Positions 1 to 6,922 of a stretch of DNA of 9,107 nucleotides are shown piece after piece; the first letter of the stretch is position 1, and every line of letters begins with the position of its first letter. The stretch spans positions 1 through 9,107 of the forward strand of contig DATHGT010000082.1 of assembly GCA_035317605.1 (NCBI GenBank), written 5' to 3'. Source of the stretch: DATHGT01 sp035317605. Its GTDB lineage: Bacteria; Methylomirabilota; Methylomirabilia; Rokubacteriales; CSP1-6. The position numbers and the translations under genes are program-made. The notes below the pieces were generated by a model. That model did no database searches, had not been told where the DNA came from, and was given only the letters and a program-made list of their open reading frames with translations.

Positions 1-2
1 TC

Positions 3-1550
3 GTCGGGCTTCAACACGCCAGCAAGGCCATCTACGAGGCCTGGCTCAATCAGGTCCCGATGATCATCATCGGGGGGACAGGACCGCTCGACTCCAGCCA
101 TCGACGGCCGTGGATCGACTGGATCCACACCGCGCAGGTCCAGGGCCAGATCGTCAGGGACTACGTGAAGTGGGACGACCAGCCCCAGGGAGCGCTCAGC
201 GTCGCCGAATCGATACTGCGCGCGTATCAGATCGCCATGACGGAGCCGCGCGGCCCCGTGTATCTGTGTCTGGACGTCGAGCTGCAGGAGAGCCGATTGC
301 CCGAAGGCTTCGCGATCCCCGACGTCGCTCGTCACGGCCTGGCGGCCACGCCCACCGGCAATGCCGAGGCCACCGCCGAGGCCGCGAAGCTACTTCGTCA
401 AGCGCGGTGGCCTGTGCTGCTCGTCGAAGGGCTGGGACGGACTCCGGGCGGTCCCCAGGCGCTGCAATCGTTGAGCGAGCTTCTCGGGGCGCCGGTGATC
501 GAGCTGGGCTCGTCCTTCAACCTCTCGAATCGTCATCCGCTCAATCTCACCGGGGCCAGGGAAGACGTGTTGAAGGACGCCGATCTCGTCGTGGCCGTCG
601 GGGTCAAGGACCTCGAGGCCGCGTTGAAGCGACCGGCGCCTGAGGCCGGCGGTGCCGCCTCGGGACTGCCGCGTGGGCGGGCCGGCTACAACCGGCGTTA
701 CGAGAGCGTCATCGCCGATGGGACCAAGCTCGTTCGGATCGGGCTGGAAGATTACGGGATCAAGAGCTGGACGAGTAGCCACGGCCGGCTCGTTCCCGCC
801 GACGTCGCGATTCTGGGGAGCGGGGCCCAGGTGCTGAGGGATCTCGCGCGCGTGTGTCAGGGCGAGATCGACGGCGATCTACGGCGACGGATCCAAGAGC
901 GGACGGCCAGGGCTCAGGAAATCTCCACGGCGGCCGACCTTCGTTTACGGACCGACTTGAAGGACCGCTGGTGGGCGCAGAAACCGACTTCCACCGCGCG
1001 ATTGGCGGCCGAGATCTGGGACGCGATCCGCGGGGAAGACTGGGTCCTCGTCCACGGCTCGTTGAGCGGGTGGGAGCGGCGGCTGTGGGACATCACGGAC
1101 GGCGCGCGGTGCATCGCCGGCGGCGGCGGCACGGGAACCGGGATGGGCGTGGCCATGGGCGTGGCGCTGGCGTACCGGGGGACCGGCAAGGTCTGCGTCA
1201 GCATTCAGAACGACGGCGACCTGCTCTACACGCCGGGCTCGTTGTGGACGGCCGCCCACCACGAGATCCCCATGCTCATGGTGATGTTCAACAACCGATC
1301 GTACTTCCAGGACGTGGGGCACCAGCGCGCGATCACCACCATGCGCGGACGCTCGCTCGACAACGTCGGCGTCGGCGTGAGCCTGGAAGGACCCGCCACC
1401 GACTTCGCGATGCTGGCCAGGAGCTTCGGACTCCACGGCGAAGGTCCCATCGTCGACCCGGACGACATCCGCCCGGCCCTGCAGAGGGGCGTGAAGCTCG
1501 CCAAGGACGGCAAGCTCGCCCTCATCGACACCATCACCCAGCCCCGGTGA
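3..1550 (+). CDS. ThDP-dependent enzyme, acetolactate-synthase-like large subunit (5' partial)
   Basis: The reading frame is open from base 3, so the gene begins upstream of the window; the ATG at 60 is internal. The 515 visible residues give most of a ThDP enzyme of the acetolactate synthase/benzoylformate decarboxylase superfamily (usually 550-600 aa). The order is: end of the PYR domain (VGLQHASKAIYEAW before the ATG, then IIIGGTGP), a central Rossmann-like domain (about residues 100-190 counted from the ATG at 60, with PVLLVEG and ADLVVAVG), and the C-terminal PP domain. The ThDP/Mg motif is NDGD at residues 384-387 followed by FNNRSY, so the first Gly of the classical GDG is Asn while the Asp is kept. 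The catalytic Glu of the PYR domain would lie upstream and cannot be checked. Members of this family carry out ThDP-linked decarboxylation or carboligation of 2-oxo acids. The substrate cannot be told, and true acetolactate synthase is unlikely because no ilvN-type regulatory subunit follows. The next gene starts 4 nt after the stop, so the two are probably co-transcribed. Confidence 0.88.
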   Translation, partial: VGLQHASKAIYEAWLNQVPMIIIGGTGPLDSSHRRPWIDWIHTAQVQGQIVRDYVKWDDQPQGALSVAESILRAYQIAMTEPRGPVYLCLDVELQESRLPEGFAIPDVARHGLAATPTGNAEATAEAAKLLRQARWPVLLVEGLGRTPGGPQALQSLSELLGAPVIELGSSFNLSNRHPLNLTGAREDVLKDADLVVAVGVKDLEAALKRPAPEAGGAASGLPRGRAGYNRRYESVIADGTKLVRIGLEDYGIKSWTSSHGRLVPADVAILGSGAQVLRDLARVCQGEIDGDLRRRIQERTARAQEISTAADLRLRTDLKDRWWAQKPTSTARLAAEIWDAIRGEDWVLVHGSLSGWERRLWDITDGARCIAGGGGTGTGMGVAMGVALAYRGTGKVCVSIQNDGDLLYTPGSLWTAAHHEIPMLMVMFNNRSYFQDVGHQRAITTMRGRSLDNVGVGVSLEGPATDFAMLARSFGLHGEGPIVDPDDIRPALQRGVKLAKDGKLALIDTITQPR

Positions 1551-1554
1551 GCTG

Positions 1555-2163
1555 ATGCAGCCCAAGGATCATCACGATTGGGCGTCCGAGACGTACGTCG
1601 ACGAGTGGGTCAAACGACAGCAGTCCGAAGACCCGGCGCGGGCCCAGCGCTTCGAGCTGATGTGCGATCGCTTTCCGTTTCCTCACGACGCGCCGGTTCG
1701 CATCCTGGATCTCGGCGCCGGTTACGGTCCCGTGAGCGCGTTCATTCTCGACCGCTATCCGAACGCGACCTGCGTCGGACAGGACGGCTCGGCACCGATG
1801 CTGGATCGCGCGCGCATGCTCATGGCGAGGTTCGGGGAACGCTTCACGCCGATCGAGTCCGACCTCTTCGCGAAAGACTGGCTGCCGTCTCGGTTCGGCT
1901 CCTTCGACGCGGCCGTCTCGTCCATTTGCCTGCACAACCTCCGCGACTTCGTGCGGATCGGTGAGATCTACGGTGAAGTCTGCCGGCGTCTGAAGCCCGG
2001 CGGTGTCTTTTTGAACCTGGATCTGGTCAACGCCCCGGACGGAACCGGACCGTTTCCCGCGGGGCTCGACGACCACCTCGTCGCGCTCCGCGCCGCGGGA
2101 TACCACGGCGTCAGCTGCTTCTGGGGGGACGCGCGCCTGGCCCTTTTCGGCGGCTACGCCTGA
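1555..2163 (+). CDS. class I SAM-dependent methyltransferase
   Basis: This is a 202-aa protein with a clear Rossmann methyltransferase fold. Motif I is ILDLGAGYGP at residues 50-59 (the SAM-binding glycine loop), followed by an acidic-loop segment GQDGSAPMLDRAR. A motif II-like strand is SFDAAVSSICLHNL, and LKPGGVFLNLDLV is the usual post-motif strand-turn. The ending CFWGDARLALFGG resembles small soluble class I methyltransferases acting on small molecules. The ATG at 1555 is 4 nt past the stop of the ThDP enzyme, which supports both the start and co-transcription. I see no signal peptide or membrane segment. The substrate cannot be inferred. The stop codon TGA (2161-2163) forms the first three bases of a 17-bp direct repeat that also occurs at 2536-2552. 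The gene converges on the minus-strand run, whose last stop is at 2222. Confidence 0.88.
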   Translation: MQPKDHHDWASETYVDEWVKRQQSEDPARAQRFELMCDRFPFPHDAPVRILDLGAGYGPVSAFILDRYPNATCVGQDGSAPMLDRARMLMARFGERFTPIESDLFAKDWLPSRFGSFDAAVSSICLHNLRDFVRIGEIYGEVCRRLKPGGVFLNLDLVNAPDGTGPFPAGLDDHLVALRAAGYHGVSCFWGDARLALFGGYA

Positions 2164-2177
2164 CCGTCAGTTCTTCT
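2161..2177 (+). repeat. 17-bp direct repeat, copy 1
   Basis: The sequence tgaccgtcagttcttct occurs exactly here and at 2536-2552. This copy starts with the stop codon of the methyltransferase. On the minus strand it reads AAGAACTGA, the same Lys-Asn-stop ending as the solute-binding protein. A chance exact 17-mer match within about 9 kb is unlikely, and similarity continues for roughly 30 more bases beyond the exact match. Confidence 0.85.
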
Positions 2178-2219
2178 CGAGACGACCGCGTCGAGAGGGG
2201 TCGCCGCGCTGCACCGATT
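2167..2219 (-). pseudogene. possible remnant of a second solute-binding-protein C-terminus
   Basis: Read on the minus strand with one missing base near 2182, this stretch gives ATPLDAV-(x)-LEKN-stop, which lines up with the true binding-protein ending AAPLEEVRLKKN-stop (2542-2580). Upstream of that the match weakens (N-RCS-AA against N-PYP-WAA). About 70% of bases over the best 45 or so agree, including an exact 17-base tail that extends past the stop codon. The reading is a leftover 3' end of a tandem paralogue, otherwise deleted, that once followed the small-protein gene. A short repeat produced some other way is also possible, since only about 50 bp support this. Confidence 0.4.
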
Positions 2220-2221
2220 GG

Positions 2222-2518
2222 CTACGCGAAGGCTCTTCGCGCCGTGCTCGGAAGTTTTCGGGGAAGCGCGACCGCGAGGAAATAGTGTCTCGAATACAAG
2301 TAGTCTTCGCCGGTCTCGTCGATGACGCGAGTGTAGCCGTGCTTGGCGGCTTCCGCATCGGGCAACGCACGATAGATCTTCCGCAGCTCGAGCGACTCCG
2401 GGTTGCCGTCGTTCTTGATACAGACGACGTACTGCGTACGGCCGGTCGTGGGCTCACCACGCTTCCGGGAGGAGACGCTTGATCTTGAACCTTTTGCGAC
2501 CGACGCCGTGCGCTTCAT
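2222..2518 (-). CDS. conserved small protein of unknown function (98 aa)
   Basis: This 98-aa protein starts at ATG 2518 and stops at TAG 2224-2222. The first 27 residues are basic and Ser/Thr-rich and look disordered. A compact core follows from about residue 28: QYVVCIKNDGNPESLELRKI, then YRALPDAEAAKHG, then RVIDETGEDYLYSRHYF. This resembles, from memory, a family of roughly 75-residue hypothetical proteins found in several bacterial phyla with an FVVCIKN...RVIDESGEDYLYP pattern; I know of no assigned function. A GAGGAG motif lies about 10 nt upstream of the ATG, supporting the start. The gene begins 23 nt after the stop of the binding protein on the same strand, so it is probably the last gene of that run. 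The gene sits between the two copies of a 17-bp direct repeat. There is no signal peptide, and the single Cys (C33) is in the core. Confidence 0.75.
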   Translation of the reverse strand: MKRTASVAKGSRSSVSSRKRGEPTTGRTQYVVCIKNDGNPESLELRKIYRALPDAEAAKHGYTRVIDETGEDYLYSRHYFLAVALPRKLPSTARRAFA

Positions 2519-2535
2519 ACCTCTGGATCTCCTCG

Positions 2536-2552
2536 TGACCGTCAGTTCTTCT
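2536..2552 (+). repeat. 17-bp direct repeat, copy 2
   Basis: Exact second copy of the repeat at 2161-2177. On the minus strand it covers the last two codons and stop of the solute-binding protein plus six bases beyond. The two copies lie 375 bp apart and enclose the whole small-protein gene, as a duplicated or recombined cassette would. Confidence 0.85.
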
Positions 2553-4080
2553 TCAGCCGCACCTCTTCGAGGGGGGCGGCCCAGGGGTAGGGGTTGATCA
2601 GCATGAGGGCGGGCTCGGCTACGCGCGGGCCGACTCCGCTCGGCCAGACGTAGTCCCAGATGGGCGCGAAGCGTACGCGCTCGTGGAGCAGCAGCTGGAT
2701 CTGGTGGAGCAGGGCCTCCCGCTTCTTCTTGTCGGTCTCCAGGGCCTGCTGCTTGTAGAGCGCGTCGACGTCGGGATAGCTGCCGTAGGTGTAGATCCCT
2801 CCCACCGGCACCCATTCGGACATGCGCGAGGCGGCGTTGCCGTATGTCGCGACGATGCAGACGCAGACGCCCTTGAGCTTCTTGGTCTGGAGCGCCGCGA
2901 GGTAGGCAGCGCGCTCCATCGGTCGCATCCGGACCTTGATGCCCACCGCGCCGAGATAGCCCATGACCGTCTCGCCCACCGAGAAGTAGGGCGGCGCCTG
3001 GTGCAGCTCGCCGCCGTCGAAGCCGTTGGGGTAGCCGGCCTCGGCCAGGAGCTGCTTGGCTTTCGCGGGATCGTACGGGTACGGCTCGATGGGGAGCGCG
3101 AACTCGAAGGTCCGCGGGACGATGTTGCCGGTGGGCTTGGAGGCGCCGAGCGTCTCCGCCTCGCTCATCGAGCGGCGATCGATGGCGTAGCTGGCGGCCA
3201 GCCGCACTCTCCGGTCGGCCCACGGCGACTTCGGGTCCCACTGGTCGAAGAATTCGAGGAAGAACGTGCCGATCCCTCCCGAGAACGCGAGCTTGAAGCT
3301 GGGATCGCGCTTGAGCTCGAGGGCCTGGGGTGCGTCCAGCAGGTAGGCGACGTCGACGTCGCCGCGCTTGAGCATGGCCAGTCGCGTGGTGGCCTCGGGG
3401 ATGCTCTTGAACACGAGCCGCTTCACGCTGGGCACCTTGCGCCAGTAGCTCTCGTTGGCCTCCATGATCAGCTCGATGCCGGGCGTGTGGCTCACGAAGC
3501 GGTACGGTCCGAGACCGATCGGATGCTTCTTGAAGCCGTCGTCGCCGACCTTCTCGACGTACTTCTTGGGGACGACCCAGCCGGCGCCGGACACCAGGGT
3601 GCCGTAGAAGGTCATGAAGTCGGGCCAGGGCTCGTGCAGATGGAAGCGCACGCGGAAGGGACCGACGATCTCGATCTCTCGCACCTTGTCGTGGAGGATC
3701 TTGGCGCCCTTGGCCCGATGGAAGCTGAACTTCACGTCCTCGGCGGTGAACGGGTCGCCATTGTGGAACTTCAACCCCTCGCGGAGCTTGAACTCGTAGA
3801 CGCGCTGATCGGCGCTCACCGTCCACGACTCGGCCAGGCTCGGGGTCAGGAGGTTGCCGGGCATCGGCTTGACGAGCGCATCGTGCAGTCCGTACGAGAT
3901 CCAGAAGGCGGTGAGCCCGCCCATCTCGCCCGGGTCGTACCAGATGGGAGCCAGCGTCACGTAGAGCGCGAAGCGCATCTCACCCTGCGGCTTCTGCTGA
4001 GCCGTCGCGCTGGTGGTCAGGCCCGCCAGGAGGACGCCACATAGGAGCGCGATCCACCGACGTCTGCGTGAAGGGCTCAT
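2542..4080 (-). CDS. ABC transporter solute-binding protein, family 5 (DppA/OppA type)
   Basis: This 512-aa protein captures solutes (peptides, nickel, opines or other organics in this family) outside the inner membrane for an ABC importer. The N-terminus MSPSRRRRWIALLCGVLLAG followed by LTTSATA-QQ is a classic Sec signal peptide with a basic n-region, a hydrophobic core and an A-x-A site near residue 28. There is no lipobox Cys, so the mature form should be soluble. The family-5 signature LREGLKFHNGDPFTAEDVKF is at about residues 99-118. Further family features are IGLGPYRF, the DVAYLLD segment, the RLAASYAIDR segment, and YDPAKAKQLLAEAGYPNGFDG. Length is normal for the family. I chose the ATG at 4080 over the longer frame to 4137 because it starts directly at the signal peptide, has GAGG 7 nt upstream, and overlaps the MmgE/PrpD stop as ATGA. 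No permease or ATPase gene is in the window, so its transporter is elsewhere or further away. Confidence 0.92.
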   Translation of the reverse strand: MSPSRRRRWIALLCGVLLAGLTTSATAQQKPQGEMRFALYVTLAPIWYDPGEMGGLTAFWISYGLHDALVKPMPGNLLTPSLAESWTVSADQRVYEFKLREGLKFHNGDPFTAEDVKFSFHRAKGAKILHDKVREIEIVGPFRVRFHLHEPWPDFMTFYGTLVSGAGWVVPKKYVEKVGDDGFKKHPIGLGPYRFVSHTPGIELIMEANESYWRKVPSVKRLVFKSIPEATTRLAMLKRGDVDVAYLLDAPQALELKRDPSFKLAFSGGIGTFFLEFFDQWDPKSPWADRRVRLAASYAIDRRSMSEAETLGASKPTGNIVPRTFEFALPIEPYPYDPAKAKQLLAEAGYPNGFDGGELHQAPPYFSVGETVMGYLGAVGIKVRMRPMERAAYLAALQTKKLKGVCVCIVATYGNAASRMSEWVPVGGIYTYGSYPDVDALYKQQALETDKKKREALLHQIQLLLHERVRFAPIWDYVWPSGVGPRVAEPALMLINPYPWAAPLEEVRLKKN

Positions 4081-5178
4081 GATCGCCTCACCATCTTGAT
4101 GACCTCGCCGATGTCCTTGACCTGATCGAGATTCCACAGCCGTTCGAGCAGCGCGTCGGTCTGAGCCGGAAGCAGATCACCGGCCAGCCCGCGGAACTTG
4201 GCTTCGATCTCCCCGTCGGTCATGGGATTCTTCCAGTGGCCGCGGTGATACGGAACGGTGGCGGTGACGCGCGCGCCCGCGCCGGTCACGATCTCGACCA
4301 CGCTCAGCATGGCCTCGGGCGCTCGGCGATTCGCCTCGTCGGAGACGCTGACCTTCACCTTCCCCACCAGCTCGAGTAGCGCGGGATCGCGCCAGTACTC
4401 CGGCTCGAAGTGCTTCGTCTCGGTCGCCGCCGAACGGCGCGAGCGCGAACGGTCCCCGGCTCACCGCGTTGAAGAACCCGCCCGGCCCCTCGAAGATCGG
4501 CGACGGCCCGGTGAGCCCCTGGGCGGCCAGCATCGCCGCGAAGACCGCGTTGCGGCTGGCGTTGGCGAACGCGCACCCCTTCCAGAGCGAGACGTCGCCG
4601 ATCCGCGTCTGGTAGAGCGCGCTGTTGGCGGCGACGCTCATGTTGAGGGCCTGGATCGTCTGCGCGCGCGAGAGTCCCATCGCCTTCGCCGCGCCCGCGG
4701 TGCTCGCGACGACCCCGTGGGTGACGTGATCGAAGCCGCGCGCCCGGACCGACACCGCGTCGCAGAGCCGGCAGAACACCTCGTACGCGAGCACGGTGGC
4801 CGTGATCACGGACCGGCCGTCGCCGTGGACGATCTCGGCGGGGGAGAGCACCGCTGCGATGGCGTCGCTGGGATGGCCGGATTCCTGGCTGGTGTAGCCA
4901 TCGTTGAAGTCGAGGTAGCGGATCATCACGCCGTTGGCGAACGTGGCCAGATCGGGGCTGGTCTCGCGTCCGGTCCCCAGCACGGTCGCGGGCTGGCGGC
5001 TCGACACGCTCTCGGCCAGCGCGCGGGCCACGACGCTCGGCTCGCCCCCGAAGCCACCGATGGCGCAGCCGAGCGTGTCGATCAGCAGCCGCTTGGCCTG
5101 ATGCACGACGTCCGGCGGGAGGTGTTCGAAGCGGAGCGGAAGCGCGTAGTCGGTCAGGGTCTCGACGATGGTGGCCAT
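4077..5178 (-). pseudogene. MmgE/PrpD-family protein, internally deleted and frameshifted
   Basis: The MmgE/PrpD family includes 2-methylcitrate dehydratase and cis-aconitate decarboxylase. The first part (ATG 5178, GGAG 6 nt upstream) reads well for about 250 residues: LLIDTLGCAIGGFGGEPS, RYLDFNDGY, SGHPSDAIAAVL, FDHVTHGVVASTAGAAKAMG, SLWKGCAFANASRNAVFAA, then FEGPGGFFNAV up to FGG at 249-251. The reading then goes out of frame near 4416-4425 and this frame ends at 4177. The C-terminal domain continues in another frame from about 4421 to the stop at 4077-4079: ETKHFEPEYWRDPALLELVG, then VPYHRGHWKNPMTDGEIEAK and ALLERLWNL. The parts sum to about 366 residues against about 450 for the family. 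The missing piece is the central segment between FGG and the F-x-P-E-x-(Y/W) motif, about 85-90 residues. This could be a genuine pseudogene or an assembly or sequencing error. The stop overlaps the binding-protein ATG by 4 nt. Confidence 0.82.
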
Positions 5179-5198
5179 GACGCTCCGGCGGCAGAGAC

Positions 5199-5226
5199 GG
5201 CGTGGGGGCCCGGTGGCCCCCACGCC
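5199..5226. repeat. perfect 12-bp inverted repeat, intergenic hairpin
   Basis: The arm ggcgtgggggcc (5199-5210), the loop cggt, and the exact reverse complement ggcccccacgcc (5215-5226) form a very stable GC-rich stem-loop. It lies in the 71-nt gap between the amidohydrolase stop (5250) and the MmgE/PrpD start (5178). On the minus strand, in which the run is read, no T-tract follows, so it is not a standard intrinsic terminator. On the plus strand TTCTC follows. It could be a U-tract-less terminator, an mRNA-end stabiliser or an attenuating structure; the hairpin is certain, its role is not. Confidence 0.9.
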
Positions 5227-5249
5227 TTCTCGCGCAGTCTGGCGTTCCG

Positions 5250-6722
5250 CTAGACGCTGGCCGGGGCTTTCGACTCGGCCAGGACGACGGCGGCGGCTTT
5301 CGCGACGGCGGTGCCCTCGAAGAACCGAGGGTTGCCGGCGCCGAACATGCGCACCGCGTTGGCGAAGGTGAAGTCGCGGAAATCGTCGGTGGTGATCAGC
5401 CCCTCGTCGACCAGCTCCCACGCTTCGGGCAGCACGTCCATCATGTCCGGCACGTCGAAGTGGCCGATGTCGGAGCTGAAGATCGCGTTGAGCCGCGCGT
5501 TGAACGGGTTGGCGGCGGGCTTGAACGCCCACGCGTTGGCCTTGTCGTCAGCCTCGCAGCCGAAGTAGAACGGGGTCACGTAGAGATCGGTCCAGTCCGA
5601 CTTCCTGGTGATCTCGCAGGCCGAGAAGTCGTCGAGATTGGCCAGCCCTCCGGTCAGGCCCGCCGCGTCGGGGTCAGGCCAGCCGTCACGCGCCTTCAGG
5701 GCCGCGATGTGGTCCGGGTAGCCGTACTTCTCCCCCATCTCCTGGAGTAGCGCGCGGTCCAGCTTGCGCGGGTCCATGTACTCCATGTGCTTGGCGTTGC
5801 GCTTGCCCCAGTGGCCGATGAGATCGCCGAACAGCATGCAGGCCCAGCCGACCCCGCCCTCCAGAAAGCCGAAGCGGAGCTGCGGGAACCGGCGGGTGAT
5901 CCCGCCCAGGAAGATGGCCTTGGCGGCGGCGTGGTTGCCGGCCGCGAAGTGGCCGATGTGATTGTAGGTGAAGTTGACCGGCGAGTTGCGGAGCCCCTGG
6001 CGGCTGGCGCCGGTGTGGAAGGTCGGCGCGATGCCGAGCTCCACGCACTTCCTCCAGAGCGGGTCGTAGTCGTAGGCGCTGTCGAGACCGATCGAGTCGT
6101 ACCACATCGCGAAGCGCGCGACGTCGCCCTCGCGGTTGGTGATCGACGGGATCGGCCGCGGCACCGGGCTCGTGAACATCGCGACCTTGGTGCCGAGCTG
6201 CTTGACGCAGAATTCCAGCTCCTCGATGGCCTCGTCCGGGGTGTGGCAGGGGATGGCCGCGGCCGGAGTCATGCGGTCGCTGAACTCGCGGAAGTAGTCG
6301 GCGGTCACCACGTTGAAGGCGTGGCAGACCGCGCGCCGGGCCTTGTCGTCGGTGATCCGCGGGATGCGCAGGCCGGCCGTGGGATAGATGGCCGCGAAGT
6401 CGATCCCCAGCTCCTCGAGCCGCTCGTTGAGCAACCGCGGGTACATCGCGGTCGCCCGGTCGCGGGTGTTCGTCGCCTGTCGTGTCCAGACGCCTTCCTG
6501 ACCGATCCGGCGACGGCGCCGCTCGTCGACAGGCGTGTTGAGGTTGTCCTTCGTCGTCCGCTGGGAGGCGACGAAGGCGTCGGCGGCCAGATCTCCGCTG
6601 ACCTTCCGCATCTGCTCGCTGAAGACGGGGCCGTACTCCAGCCAGTGACCGTCAGCATCGACGACGGGGTGCTTCAGCTTGGCCTTGATCTGGGAGGGAG
6701 TGGAATGACCGTTCCCGCTCAT
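5250..6722 (-). CDS. amidohydrolase-2 family metal-dependent hydrolase (PF04909-type)
   Basis: This 490-aa TIM-barrel hydrolase belongs to the ACMSD-like amidohydrolase-2 group, whose members are cytoplasmic zinc or other divalent-metal enzymes that hydrolyse or decarboxylate small acids, often aromatic-ring-derived. Expected metal-site positions are visible: VVDADGHW at residues 20-27 (D22, D24 and H26 in the first-strand motif), TFHTGA with H236, and SSDIGHFD with D418 as the likely catalytic Asp near the C-terminus. Other family markers are RLEELGIDFAAIYPT, RFPQLRFGFLEGGVGWA and the NAVRMFG ending. The start is ATG 6722 with GGAGGTG about 5 nt upstream, and the stop is TAG 5252-5250. It is the first gene of the minus-strand run, 200 nt from the divergent polyphenol oxidase, and precedes the broken MmgE/PrpD gene by 71 nt. 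The length is on the long side for the family, with an insertion-like segment around residues 330-380. The substrate is unknown. Confidence 0.9.
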   Translation of the reverse strand: MSGNGHSTPSQIKAKLKHPVVDADGHWLEYGPVFSEQMRKVSGDLAADAFVASQRTTKDNLNTPVDERRRRRIGQEGVWTRQATNTRDRATAMYPRLLNERLEELGIDFAAIYPTAGLRIPRITDDKARRAVCHAFNVVTADYFREFSDRMTPAAAIPCHTPDEAIEELEFCVKQLGTKVAMFTSPVPRPIPSITNREGDVARFAMWYDSIGLDSAYDYDPLWRKCVELGIAPTFHTGASRQGLRNSPVNFTYNHIGHFAAGNHAAAKAIFLGGITRRFPQLRFGFLEGGVGWACMLFGDLIGHWGKRNAKHMEYMDPRKLDRALLQEMGEKYGYPDHIAALKARDGWPDPDAAGLTGGLANLDDFSACEITRKSDWTDLYVTPFYFGCEADDKANAWAFKPAANPFNARLNAIFSSDIGHFDVPDMMDVLPEAWELVDEGLITTDDFRDFTFANAVRMFGAGNPRFFEGTAVAKAAAVVLAESKAPASV

Positions 6723-6767
6723 GGGGCACCTCCAGGGTTCAGAGGAATATCCGACCGGTTGGCTCGA

Positions 6768-6796
6768 AACCTATTCCCGCGCACGCCGTGAGTCAA
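6768..6796 (-). promoter_or_regulatory. candidate sigma70-type promoter for the minus-strand run
   Basis: Reading the minus strand, TTGACT (6796-6791, 5 of 6 to the -35 consensus) is followed after 17 nt by TAGGTT (6773-6768, 3 of 6 to the -10 consensus). It lies 45-75 bp upstream of the amidohydrolase ATG, giving a short leader. The -10 is weak and the organism's promoter consensus is unknown. For the divergent plus-strand genes I found no convincing pair; tggaca near 6862 has no good -10 partner. Confidence 0.3.
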
Positions 6797-6922
6797 GGGC
6801 CGAAGGCCGGCCGGCGTGTAAGAAGCTGCGCGGCCGCGGGTGGGGATCGCGCCGGCGGCGGGTGGACAGCCCGGGCACGATAGCGTACGGATTGGGGCGG
6901 ACTCCAACACAAGGAGGGCGAC

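Noticed and set aside
60..1550. ATG 60 as the true start of the ThDP enzyme.
   Set aside because: The frame is open to base 3 and the upstream residues VGLQHASKAIYEAW are conserved family sequence, so the gene begins outside the window.
2174..2197. A hairpin (tctcga/tcgaga, 10-nt loop) between the convergent genes as a terminator.
   Set aside because: The stem is only 6-7 bp with no T-tract on either strand; too weak to call.
2683..4044. A 453-codon open frame on the plus strand opposite the binding protein.
   Set aside because: It is antisense to a well-supported gene with a signal peptide and family motifs, and its protein is low-complexity, rich in Glu, His, Leu and Arg, as expected from GC-rich codon shadows.
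2542..4137. A longer binding-protein start at 4137.
   Set aside because: The added 19 residues precede the signal peptide and overlap the MmgE/PrpD C-terminus; ATG 4080 has a Shine-Dalgarno motif and an ATGA overlap.
4077..4367. The MmgE/PrpD C-terminal part as an independent gene starting at GTG 4367.
   Set aside because: Family similarity extends upstream of the GTG (ETKHFEPEYWRDPALLEL) in the same frame, so it is the tail of the interrupted gene, not a separate one.
4410..4430. Programmed ribosomal frameshifting in the MmgE/PrpD gene.
   Set aside because: No slippery heptamer or following pseudoknot is apparent, and about 85-90 residues of the fold are missing as well, which frameshifting would not explain.
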